Assembly (NCBI GenBank): GCA_946412015.1
Contig: CAMKGA010000019.1
Span: 1-34,153, forward strand
Direction of reading: 5' to 3'
DNA length: 34,153 nucleotides
Origin: an uncultured Caryophanales bacterium
GTDB lineage: Bacteria; Bacillota_I; Bacilli_A; RF39; UBA660
In this document: in pieces, positions 1-7,203 of the stretch
Layout of the letters: the number at the start of each line of letters is the position of its first letter
Numbering within the stretch: the stretch's first letter is position 1
Translations under genes and position numbers: made by a program
The notes under the pieces: model-generated
What the model was told of the DNA's origin: nothing
Database searches by the model: none
The model's input: the letters and a program-made list of their open reading frames with translations, nothing else

Positions 1-25
1 TCCTTTATATATATAATAACACAAA

Positions 26-63
26 AAACGCATAATTTCTCATGCGTTTATCCTGCTTTTTTT
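26..63 (+). terminator. Possible terminator of the gene upstream of secA
   Basis: An 8-bp inverted repeat (AAACGCAT at 26-33, ATGCGTTT at 42-49) is followed after a short gap by seven T (57-63). The T run is not directly against the stem, so this is a moderate terminator. It would separate secA from whatever lies to the left. Confidence 0.5.
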
Positions 64-132
64 CGAATTTTACTATCAATTTTACTTTTTTTTTGTTAGA
101 ATATATATATGTACGTAAAGGAGAATAGATAT

Positions 133-2616
133 ATGAAATTTTTAAAACGTATATTTGATCATGAATATAAAGAATTAGAAAAATTTAAGAAAATTGCAAC
201 AGAAATTGATGCATTAGATGAAGAATATTCTAATATGTCAGAAAAAGAATTAAAAAATAAAACTAATGAATTTAGGGAAAGACTTGCAAATGGAGAAACA
301 CTAGAAGATATAAAAGTTGAAGCCTTTGCTACAGTAAGAGAAGCAGCTTATAGAGTCTTAGGAGAAAAACCATTCTTTGTTCAATTAGTAGGCGGTCTTG
401 CAATTCATTATGGAAATATTGCAGAAATGAAAACTGGAGAAGGAAAGACATTAACATCTACACTTCCAGCATATTTAAATGCTCTATCAGGTGATGGTGT
501 TCATATAATTACAGTTAATGAATATTTAGCAGGACGTGATGCTGAATGGATGGGAGAAATATATAGGTATTTAGGGCTTACAGTAGGTATTAATTATCGT
601 GATATGAGCGCTAAAGAGAAAAAAGAAGCATATGAATGTGATATATTATATTCTACAAATAATGAAATAGGATTTGATTATCTAAGAGATAATATGGTAA
701 TAAAAGCACAAGATAGAGTACAAAGACCTCTTAATTTTGCAATAATTGATGAAGTTGACTCAGTATTAATAGATGAAGCTAGAACTCCATTAATTATATC
801 TGGAGGTTCTATGAAGTCTGCCAATTTATATATTCAAACAGATAAATTTGTAAAAACTTTAAAAGAAAATGAAGGATATATATATGATGAAAAAACTAAA
901 GCAGTTGCATTAGATCAAGTAGGAATAGAAAAAGCAGAAAAAACATTTAAATTAGAAAATTTATATGATATTGAAAATACAACATTAGTACATTTTATAA
1001 ATCAAGCATTAAAAGCAAATTATGGAATGAAAGTAGATGTTGATTATGTTGTAAGTGATGATGCTATTGTAATTGTAGATCCATTTACAGGTCGTCTTAT
1101 GAAAGGTCGTAATTATTCTGATGGACTTCATCAAGCAATAGAAGCAAAAGAGGGAGTAACAATTAATGAAGAGACAAAAACTCTTGCAACTATAACTTTT
1201 CAAAACTTATTTAGAATGTATAAAAAATTATCAGGAATGACAGGAACAGCAAAAACAGAAGAAGAAGAATTTAGAGAAATATATAATATGTATGTTATTA
1301 CAATTCCAACTAATAAGCCTATTGCTAGAAAAGATTATGGAGATTTATTATTTGCAACAAAAGAGGGAAAATATAAAGCAATAATTAATGAAATAAAAGA
1401 ACGTCATGCAATAGGACAACCAGTATTAGTAGGTACTGTAGCAGTTGAAACAAGTGAGCTATTAAGTGAAAGATTAAAAAAGGCTCATATTCCACACGAA
1501 GTATTAAATGCTAAGAATAATGCAAGAGAAGCAGAAATTATAGCTAAAGCAGGGGAAAAAGGTGCTGTTACTATCGCAACTAACATGGCAGGTCGTGGAA
1601 CAGATATTAAACTTAGTGATGAGGTTAAAGAATTAGGTGGTCTTGCCGTAATAGGTACAGAACGCCATGAATCAAGACGTATAGATAATCAGTTAAGAGG
1701 ACGTTCAGGTCGTCAAGGAGATCCTGGATTTAGTCAATTCTGTGTTTCATTTGAAGATGATTTAATGGTTAGATTCGGTACTGATCGAGCTAAATTATTG
1801 CTTCAAAGGGTTGGTTTTAATGATGAAATGTCTATAAGAAATAAGATGCTTTCGGGATCATTAGAATCAGCTCAAAAAAGAGTTGAAGGTAATAACTTTG
1901 ATATAAGAAAAACTTTACTAGAATATGATAATGTATTAAATGAACAAAGAACTATTATCTATAAAAAAAGAAATGATATTTTAGAGAAAGATTCAATTCA
2001 TGAAGATGTATTAGAATCAATTAATAATTATATATATGATTTATTAGATTCACACGTTTCAAATGAAAATACAAATAGAAATGATTTATCTGAAATGTTA
2101 GAAGCAGTAAATGATCTTATAAAAGAAAAAATAACTATTGATGAAATATCAAATATGGATATAGATCAAATGGCAGAATACATATTTAATAAATTAAAAT
2201 TTGAATATGAAGAAAAATTATCTAAAGTACCAGAAGAAATAAAAGATGAGTTTGAAAAAGCAATTACTCTAAGAGTAATAGATACACACTGGATGGAACA
2301 TATTAATACTATGTCACATTTAAGAGAAGGAATTCATTTAAGAGGATATGCTCAAAACGATCCTTTAAGAGAATATAAAAGTGAAGGTTATGAACTATTT
2401 GAAAAATTATTAATGAAAATAGATGCCCAGACAACTGTATATTTGTTAAAAGCTGAAATTAGACAAAATACAGAAAGAAAAGAAGTAGAAAAAGGCGTTG
2501 CAAATGATGGTAAAGAATCTAAAAAGAAAACACCAAAAAGAGTAAAAAAAGTAGGAAGAAATGAACCTTGTCCATGTGGAAGTGGCAAGAAGTATAAGAA
2601 CTGTTGTGGTAAGTAA
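133..2616 (+). CDS. secA: Preprotein translocase ATPase SecA
   Basis: SecA is the ATPase motor that drives unfolded preproteins through SecYEG. Seen: Walker A MKTGEGKT, the DEVD box followed by IDEARTPLIISG, TNMAGRGTDI, and the helicase segment ERHESRRIDNQLRGRSGRQG. The C-terminus is a SEC-C zinc tail (CPCGSGKKYKNCC). The 827-residue length fits the family. ATG 133 is chosen over the in-frame ATG 109 because the AAAGGAG site at 117-123 lies 9 bases before 133 and inside the longer version. This is the only chromosomal gene in the window. Its last dozen codons use AAG, GGC and AAC where earlier parts prefer AAA, GGA and AAT, which may mark the point where the neighbouring ICE recombined. It also contains CATG and AGCT sites, which the ICE lacks. 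Confidence 0.98.
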   Translation: MKFLKRIFDHEYKELEKFKKIATEIDALDEEYSNMSEKELKNKTNEFRERLANGETLEDIKVEAFATVREAAYRVLGEKPFFVQLVGGLAIHYGNIAEMKTGEGKTLTSTLPAYLNALSGDGVHIITVNEYLAGRDAEWMGEIYRYLGLTVGINYRDMSAKEKKEAYECDILYSTNNEIGFDYLRDNMVIKAQDRVQRPLNFAIIDEVDSVLIDEARTPLIISGGSMKSANLYIQTDKFVKTLKENEGYIYDEKTKAVALDQVGIEKAEKTFKLENLYDIENTTLVHFINQALKANYGMKVDVDYVVSDDAIVIVDPFTGRLMKGRNYSDGLHQAIEAKEGVTINEETKTLATITFQNLFRMYKKLSGMTGTAKTEEEEFREIYNMYVITIPTNKPIARKDYGDLLFATKEGKYKAIINEIKERHAIGQPVLVGTVAVETSELLSERLKKAHIPHEVLNAKNNAREAEIIAKAGEKGAVTIATNMAGRGTDIKLSDEVKELGGLAVIGTERHESRRIDNQLRGRSGRQGDPGFSQFCVSFEDDLMVRFGTDRAKLLLQRVGFNDEMSIRNKMLSGSLESAQKRVEGNNFDIRKTLLEYDNVLNEQRTIIYKKRNDILEKDSIHEDVLESINNYIYDLLDSHVSNENTNRNDLSEMLEAVNDLIKEKITIDEISNMDIDQMAEYIFNKLKFEYEEKLSKVPEEIKDEFEKAITLRVIDTHWMEHINTMSHLREGIHLRGYAQNDPLREYKSEGYELFEKLLMKIDAQTTVYLLKAEIRQNTERKEVEKGVANDGKESKKKTPKRVKKVGRNEPCPCGSGKKYKNCCGK

Positions 2617-2670
2617 ACTCACAAACCCTTATAAATTGGGAAAAAAGAAAAATTAAGAAATCATAAAAAA

Positions 2671-2786
2671 TGTCCACAGTGGTCAAAATGTCCACATTCA
2701 GTCCACAGAAAAAATATTTTGAGGACAGAAATTTGAAAAACCTATATAAATCAAGGAAAAATCTACGTGGACAAACTTTGTGGACA
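2671..2786. repeat. TGTCCAC boxes, two oppositely oriented clusters (candidate integrase arm sites)
   Basis: TGTCCAC occurs forward at 2671-2677 and 2689-2695, with a one-base variant at 2700-2706. It occurs inverted (GTGGACA) at 2767-2773 and 2780-2786, with a weaker inverted form near 2721. The first copy is also the left half of an imperfect palindrome (TGTCCAC A GTGGTCA). Tyrosine integrases of ICEs with an N-terminal arm-binding domain recognise short repeats of this kind beside the core. Location between secA and int fits arm or excisionase sites. The assignment is inferred. Confidence 0.6.
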
Positions 2787-2795
2787 ATAATTTAT

Positions 2796-2829
2796 AAATG
2801 TCAGCATTCGTGAATGTTGGCATTTTTTT
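2796..2829 (+). terminator. Intrinsic terminator directly before int
   Basis: A 12-bp stem with two G-U pairs (2798-2809 with 2812-2823, extended by A-T pairs) is followed by seven T (2823-2829). It could end transcription from secA. It lies only 31 bases before the integrase start codon, leaving no room for a full promoter behind it. Confidence 0.8.
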
Positions 2830-2831
2830 CG

Positions 2832-2848
2832 TTCACTAATATAGTGAA
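2832..2848. promoter_or_regulatory. Perfect inverted repeat overlapping the int ribosome site
   Basis: TTCACTA (2832-2838) and TAGTGAA (2842-2848) are perfect inverted repeats with a 3-base spacer. The last two bases are the start of the AAGGAGAG ribosome site (2847-2854) of the integrase. It could be an operator or an RNA hairpin that lowers integrase translation. Confidence 0.5.
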
Positions 2849-2860
2849 GGAGAGATAATT

Positions 2861-4171
2861 ATGGTAAGCGTAAGAAAACGTGGAAAGGTATATGAATACC
2901 GTTTTGAAATTGCAACAGTAGAAGGAACAAGAAAATGGATATCAAAGTCAGGATATCCAACAAGACAAGAGGCTTTTAAGGAGGGTGCCAAAGCATTCAA
3001 TGATTTTTATTATAGTGGTACTAAGACACAATTAAGAGAAAAAATGTCGTATGCAGATTTTTTAGATTATTGGATAGATACTTATGCAAGTTTTAATTTG
3101 CATTATTCAACAACTATATCTTATATAAACATTATAAAAAATCACGTAAAACCTAGAATAGGATATTATCAATTATGGCAGTTAGATACTAGATTACTTC
3201 AAGAATTTATAAACAAAATATATGTTGATTATTCTTTTTCTAAAAATTATATGGCTAGTATTTTAAAAGTAATTAAAGGGTCTTTAAAATATGCGTGTTA
3301 TACACTAAATTATATTAACTCTAATCCGGCAGAACACGTACACGCACCTAGAATAGATAAAATACAAAGCGACCCTGCACATATTTTTACACAAGAAGAA
3401 TTTGAAAGAATATTAGATAGATTTAAAGGCACTCATTCAATATATTATGCTTTCTTAACTGCATATTATACAGGTATGAGAGTTTCAGAGGTATATGGAT
3501 TAACTTGGGACTGCATTGATTTTGATAAGAAAACATTAACTATAAATAAAAACATAATAAAGAAAAATCAATATGGACTTCCTAAAAGAAAAAGCATAAC
3601 AAAGGGTCATTCAGTTGGTGTATGGTATTATGGAGATTGTAAGAATCCACAAAGTAGAAGAACAATATCTATTGGAGATACTTTAATAAAGGCTTTAAAG
3701 GAATATAAGCAGGAACAAGAAGAAAACAGAAAATTTTATGGAGATTCTTATCTTTGTTATTATGAAAAAAAGGTGTTAAATGAAATAACTAATAGAGAAG
3801 AAATAAAATTACTTGAAGCGAAAGCAGAATTAGGTGTTGGTTTGAAAGAGGCACAATTAGTATTTGTTAAAGAAAACGGACAATTCCTAGGTACAGATTC
3901 ACCCAAGTATGCTTTTAAGGTTATTCATTATGAATTAGGAATAAATTGTAGATTTCACGATTTTAGAGATACACACGCAACTAGATTGATTGAAAGTGGT
4001 GCTGATATTAAAGCAGTATCAAAAAGATTAGGACATTCAACTATTCAAACTACTTATAATATATATGTTAGAGTGACTAATAAAATGGAAAGTGATACAG
4101 TAGATAAATTTGAAGAATATACAAATACACTAGAAATTCCTAAAACAGTTGAAATGCCATATTTAACATAG
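2861..4171 (+). CDS. int: Tyrosine recombinase / integrase of the ICE
   Basis: Site-specific recombinase that integrates and excises the element. The 436-residue protein has the order typical of Tn916-type integrases: a short N-terminal arm-binding domain (about 1-50), a SAM-like core-binding domain (about 60-170) and a C-terminal catalytic domain. Catalytic residues visible are R207 (GMRVSEVYG), H366 and R369 (HDFR), H392 (LGHS) and Y402 (YNIYVRV). The start ATG is 7 bases after AAGGAGAG, itself behind a terminator and an inverted repeat. The TGTCCAC boxes just upstream are plausible arm sites. A small gene follows 13 bases after the stop. Confidence 0.96.
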   Translation: MVSVRKRGKVYEYRFEIATVEGTRKWISKSGYPTRQEAFKEGAKAFNDFYYSGTKTQLREKMSYADFLDYWIDTYASFNLHYSTTISYINIIKNHVKPRIGYYQLWQLDTRLLQEFINKIYVDYSFSKNYMASILKVIKGSLKYACYTLNYINSNPAEHVHAPRIDKIQSDPAHIFTQEEFERILDRFKGTHSIYYAFLTAYYTGMRVSEVYGLTWDCIDFDKKTLTINKNIIKKNQYGLPKRKSITKGHSVGVWYYGDCKNPQSRRTISIGDTLIKALKEYKQEQEENRKFYGDSYLCYYEKKVLNEITNREEIKLLEAKAELGVGLKEAQLVFVKENGQFLGTDSPKYAFKVIHYELGINCRFHDFRDTHATRLIESGADIKAVSKRLGHSTIQTTYNIYVRVTNKMESDTVDKFEEYTNTLEIPKTVEMPYLT

Positions 4172-4184
4172 GAGAGTGATTACA

Positions 4185-4331
4185 ATGAAAAAAAACAGAG
4201 TTAGATTGCCGTTATATAACAATGAAAAGCAAATTATAATAATGGCTTTAAATGAATTTAGAAATAAAATATTGAAACAAGGTAGATATACAGACCCTAT
4301 TGATGAATTGATATTAAAAATAAATAAATAA
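4185..4331 (+). CDS. Small conserved ICE protein, paralogue of the protein at 25176
   Basis: A 48-residue protein with ribosome site AGGAGAG 4170-4176, right after the integrase. It is not a recognised excisionase: it has no clear winged-helix pattern. Its core (ALNEFRNK followed by an acidic D-x-L-L-K ending) matches the protein at 25176-25388 almost exactly in that region, so the ICE carries two related small proteins, one beside int and one beside virD4. Function unknown. Its position beside int would suit a recombination directionality factor, but that is only position-based. Confidence 0.75.
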   Translation: MKKNRVRLPLYNNEKQIIIMALNEFRNKILKQGRYTDPIDELILKINK

Positions 4332-4338
4332 CACATTT

Positions 4339-4369
4339 GAACTGATTATAGAGAGTCAGTTCTTTTTTT
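4339..4369 (+). terminator. Intrinsic terminator after the int unit
   Basis: GAACTGA (4339-4345) pairs with TCAGTTC (4356-4362), followed by seven T (4363-4369). It ends the int transcription unit. Confidence 0.85.
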
Positions 4370-4390
4370 ATGCCAGAAATGGAGTACATA

Positions 4391-4414
4391 GCCATCATAT
4401 TTATTTATGTTGGC
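4391..4414. promoter_or_regulatory. Inverted repeat in the parA leader
   Basis: GCCATCATA (4391-4399) pairs with TATGTTGGC (4406-4414) with one mismatch and a 6-base loop. No T run follows, so it is not a terminator. The right arm shares ATGTTGGC with the hairpin before int (2814-2821). It could be a ParA/ParB operator or a leader hairpin. Confidence 0.4.
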
Positions 4415-4441
4415 TTAATAAAAAAGAAAGGAGGCGAATAT

Positions 4442-5272
4442 ATGCAAGATAATAAGTGCAAGGTAATTGCTATTACTAATCAAAAGGGTGGCGTAGGTAA
4501 AACAACAACTACTTTTAATCTTGGAGTAGCATTAGCGAAACAAGGTAAAAAGGTTTTAATAGTTGATGTTGATCCACAGAGCAACTTAACTACTTATGCA
4601 GGTTGGTATAATGAAGAAGAATTAAAATATACTTTATCTGATTTAATGGAACAATCAATGAATGATGAAGAAATTAAAACAAAAGAAAGTATATTGCACC
4701 ATAATGAGGGCGTTGATTTAATTCCTTCTAGTTTAAACTTATCTGCATTAGAAAATTCACTAGCATACGCTATGAGTAGAGAATATACTTTAAGAAATTG
4801 TTTATCAGTTGTTAAAAATGATTATGATTATATCTTATTAGATTGTCAGCCTAGTTTAGGTATGCTTACTATAAATGCTCTTGCAAGTGCAGATAGTGTC
4901 CTTATTCCTGTTCAAAGTGAATATTTCGCATTAAGAGGAATGACCGATTTATTTAAAATAATAAATAAGGTAAGAAGACAAATAAATCCTACACTAAAAA
5001 TAGATGGAGCATTCTTAACATTAGTAGATAAAAGAACTAATCTGTCAAAAGAAATAGCAAATCAAATAACTGATAATTATGGGAGTATATTAAAGTTGTA
5101 TGAAACAAGAATACCTCGTGCTGTTAAAACTGCCGAATCCACATCATCTGGAGGAAGTGTCTTTTCTTATGATAAAGGTGGAGTAGTAGCAGAAGCATAT
5201 TCTTCGTTGACAAAGGAGGTGCTTGATGATGGCAAAAGACTTATCAAAAATGCCACTACCAAAGTTAGATGA
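4442..5272 (+). CDS. parA: ParA-family partition ATPase
   Basis: Deviant-Walker ATPase that works with ParB to segregate DNA. It has the diagnostic KGGVGKTTT box (residues about 15-23), DVDPQSN and a LLDCQPSLG switch segment; 276 residues is normal for Soj-like ParA. ATG 4442 has an AAAGGAGG site 5-12 bases upstream; longer in-frame starts at 4370 and after would lie in the preceding terminator region. The end of parA overlaps the start of parB by nearly 50 bases in a different frame, so the two are translationally coupled. On an ICE such genes may stabilise the excised circular form. Confidence 0.95.
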   Translation: MQDNKCKVIAITNQKGGVGKTTTTFNLGVALAKQGKKVLIVDVDPQSNLTTYAGWYNEEELKYTLSDLMEQSMNDEEIKTKESILHHNEGVDLIPSSLNLSALENSLAYAMSREYTLRNCLSVVKNDYDYILLDCQPSLGMLTINALASADSVLIPVQSEYFALRGMTDLFKIINKVRRQINPTLKIDGAFLTLVDKRTNLSKEIANQITDNYGSILKLYETRIPRAVKTAESTSSGGSVFSYDKGGVVAEAYSSLTKEVLDDGKRLIKNATTKVR

Positions 5273-6179
5273 CCTTTTTACAACAGAAGAAGAACGAACA
5301 AACGCTAATTTAGAAAAAGTTATTGATATTAAAATAAGTAATATTGATGATTTTCCAAATCACCCATTTAAAGTTATTGAGAATGATGATATGTATAATA
5401 TGCGTGATAGCATAAAAGAAAATGGCGTTCTAGTTCCTGCACTCGTAAGGCAAAAAAAAGACGGCAGATATGAAATGGTTTCTGGACATAGAAGAAAATA
5501 CGCTAGTCAATTAGCAAATAAAGAAACTATACCGTGTATTGTTAGAGATTTAACAGATGATGAAGCAGTTATTATTATGGTAGATAGCAACTTGCAAAGA
5601 GAAGAAATACTACCAAGCGAGAAAGCCCATGCCTATAAAATGAAATATGAGGCAATTAAACACCAAGGTAAAAGAACAGATTTAACTTTGTCGCCAGTGG
5701 CGACGAAGTTGGATAGTGCTTCAATCATTGGCAAAGAAATAGGCGAAAGTCGTGACCAAGTTTATAGATATATGAGTTTAAATAACTTAATACCTGAACT
5801 TTTAGATATGGTAGATAATGATGTCTTAAAGCAAAAACCAAGTATAGCATTAAGACCGGCAGTTGAATTGTCACACTTAACCGAAGAAGAACAATATCAA
5901 TTACTTGATTGTATTGAATATTGTGACGCTACACCATCACACGACCAAGCGATTAGATTAAGGGCATTGAGTAAAGCAAAGACTCTTACTCAAAATGAAA
6001 TTGATAGGATTATGTCAGAAGAAAAACCCAACCAAATCCCACATATCAGTTTCAATGAAACAAGAATCAGAAGTGTACTCCCAAAAGAAATAAAAGGAAA
6101 AAACATTGAAGATTTTGTTGTTAAAGCCATTGAGTTTTATGGAAAACATTTGCAGAAGCAAAAATCAATGGAAAGATAA
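5226..6179 (+). CDS. parB: ParB-family DNA-binding partition protein
   Basis: A ParB/Spo0J-type protein of about 317 residues. The N-terminal ParB domain contains the box GHRRKYASQLA (equivalent to GERR in Spo0J) and SNLQREEI. A helix-turn-helix follows (IIGKEIGESRDQVYRYMS). The start is ATG 5226 or 5229; the AAAGGAGGT site at 5212-5220 lies inside parA and serves either. The gene contains a striking palindrome at 5684-5710 written with rare NNG codons. It also holds the only CATG tetramer I found in the ICE (5628). Its C-terminus ends KSMER, similar to the Glu-Arg tails of several other proteins of this element. Confidence 0.93.
   Translation: MMAKDLSKMPLPKLDDLFTTEEERTNANLEKVIDIKISNIDDFPNHPFKVIENDDMYNMRDSIKENGVLVPALVRQKKDGRYEMVSGHRRKYASQLANKETIPCIVRDLTDDEAVIIMVDSNLQREEILPSEKAHAYKMKYEAIKHQGKRTDLTLSPVATKLDSASIIGKEIGESRDQVYRYMSLNNLIPELLDMVDNDVLKQKPSIALRPAVELSHLTEEEQYQLLDCIEYCDATPSHDQAIRLRALSKAKTLTQNEIDRIMSEEKPNQIPHISFNETRIRSVLPKEIKGKNIEDFVVKAIEFYGKHLQKQKSMER
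5684..5710. repeat. 27-bp GC-rich palindrome inside parB (candidate parS or RNA hairpin)
   Basis: Thirteen bases on each side of G5697 pair, with a single G-T: AACTTTGTCGCCA and TGGCGACGAAGTT. The centre GTCGCCA/TGGCGAC is perfect. The codons here (TTG TCG CCA GTG GCG ACG AAG TTG) are mostly rare in this AT-rich gene, which suggests selection at the nucleotide level. Embedded parS sites are known near or inside par genes in other systems. Here the role is inferred. Confidence 0.6.
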
Positions 6180-6223
6180 TGGGAGTTTGTATTCCACAAA
6201 TCCCTCCTTACAATCCTCCCTAG

Positions 6224-6248
6224 TATTACTAACTATTTATTACTAACT
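6224..6248. repeat. Two 11-bp direct repeats downstream of parB
   Basis: TATTACTAACT occurs at 6224-6234 and 6238-6248. The 159-base gap between parB and the next gene otherwise shows a weak hairpin near 6186-6200 and no clear promoter. The repeats could be a partition or regulator site, or chance in AT-rich DNA. Confidence 0.35.
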
Positions 6249-6338
6249 GAAAAAAGTATGTATAAATAACTAAATCGTACAAATGCAAATATTCAAGTAT
6301 TATGCTAGATTAAAAGTAAACAAAGGAGAGTGATTAGA

Positions 6339-7037
6339 ATGAAAAAATTAGTTTTGAGTATTTTATGCACAGTAATTGTTAGTGCAGTTGTAGGTGTTAA
6401 TTCTATGCTAAAAACACCAACAAGAGAGCAATCACAGGAGCAACTAAAACAAGAAACCAAAATTGAGAAAGTTGATGAGAAAATAGATACGGAAGATATT
6501 GCAGTTAAAGACGAGGTTAAGGAAGAAAAAAGTGAAGAAAAACCAAGTGAAACTGAAAAAAATGTAAAAATGGAAACTAAATCAAAATCAACAGAGAAAC
6601 CTAGTTCTTCGGTTAGTAATGCTCCTAAACAAGAAGCACCAAAAAAGCAAGAAAGTAGTAGCAATTCAAATGTTGCTCCTACACCACAACAACCTACGCA
6701 AAATACACAGCAAACAGAACAACCAAGTTCTAATACACAAAACAATAATTCTGGACAAAAGAATAATGTATCAACATCGTTTTATGATTCAATAACCGGT
6801 GGAAAAAAAGAATTTAGTTCTGAAAGTGCTTGTTTTTCAAGAGGCACACAAATACAAAATGCAGAACTTGATTATGTTCTTGATTACAATGAACAACATC
6901 CAGAAGCACCAATTCAACCAGAAATAAATTATTTTAGGTGTTATCCTGTTATTGATGAACAAGGAGAAGGTTGGTATCTTCATTTCTTTTGTAGAAGTGG
7001 AGAGGGATTAGACGCAACACTAAAATCAAAATATTAA
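6339..7037 (+). CDS. Membrane-anchored or secreted protein with long disordered linker
   Basis: Not recognised as a named family. The 232-residue protein begins with a signal or anchor helix (about residues 2-24, no lipobox cysteine). A low-complexity linker rich in Lys, Glu, Gln, Ser, Asn, Pro and Thr follows (about 25-145), then a compact C-terminal domain of about 85 residues with three cysteines (ESACFSRG, YFRCYPV, FFCRSG). This layout puts the C-terminal domain outside the cell beyond the wall. ATG 6339 is used, with AAAGGAG at 6322-6328. It lies between parB and the adhesin/sortase genes and may belong to the same surface module. Confidence 0.8.
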   Translation: MKKLVLSILCTVIVSAVVGVNSMLKTPTREQSQEQLKQETKIEKVDEKIDTEDIAVKDEVKEEKSEEKPSETEKNVKMETKSKSTEKPSSSVSNAPKQEAPKKQESSSNSNVAPTPQQPTQNTQQTEQPSSNTQNNNSGQKNNVSTSFYDSITGGKKEFSSESACFSRGTQIQNAELDYVLDYNEQHPEAPIQPEINYFRCYPVIDEQGEGWYLHFFCRSGEGLDATLKSKY

Positions 7038-7064
7038 AGTGACTCAACTATGAGTCATTTTTTT
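7038..7064 (+). terminator. Intrinsic terminator before the adhesin unit
   Basis: TGACTCA (7040-7046), tetraloop ACTA, TGAGTCA (7051-7057), then seven T (7058-7064). Only 19 bases separate it from the next start codon, too little for a promoter. Confidence 0.87.
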
Positions 7065-7083
7065 ATGGAAAGAGGAAACTAAA

Positions 7084-7203
7084 ATGTTAAAAATTATAGG
7101 AATTGCACTATTAAGTTTGATAGTGCTTTTTTGTTATTCTGCCTGTGTTGTTTCGGGCAGATGTTCACGAGAGGAGGAAAAAAGCAATGAAAAAATGTGC
7201 TAA
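7084..7203 (+). CDS. Small single-pass membrane protein
   Basis: A 39-residue protein with one hydrophobic helix (residues 3-24) and a charged tail (SGRCSREEEKSNEK). A site AAAGAGG lies 8 bases upstream. The gene overlaps the adhesin start by 17 bases and its coding region contains the adhesin ribosome site (GAGGAGG 7171-7177), so translation of the two is probably coupled. Short one-helix proteins of this layout (hydrophobic helix, then a charged tail) are common in Tn1549-like elements. Function unknown. Confidence 0.6.
   Translation: MLKIIGIALLSLIVLFCYSACVVSGRCSREEEKSNEKMC

Noticed and set aside
2671..2790. TGTCCACA boxes as DnaA boxes of a replication origin
   Set aside because: They differ from TTATCCACA by one or two bases in every copy and are placed beside int. 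No replication initiator gene is in the window.
4370..4441. Upstream in-frame start for ParA at 4370
   Set aside because: It begins at the end of the T run of a terminator and lacks a ribosome site. ATG 4442 has AAAGGAGG and begins right before the Walker region.
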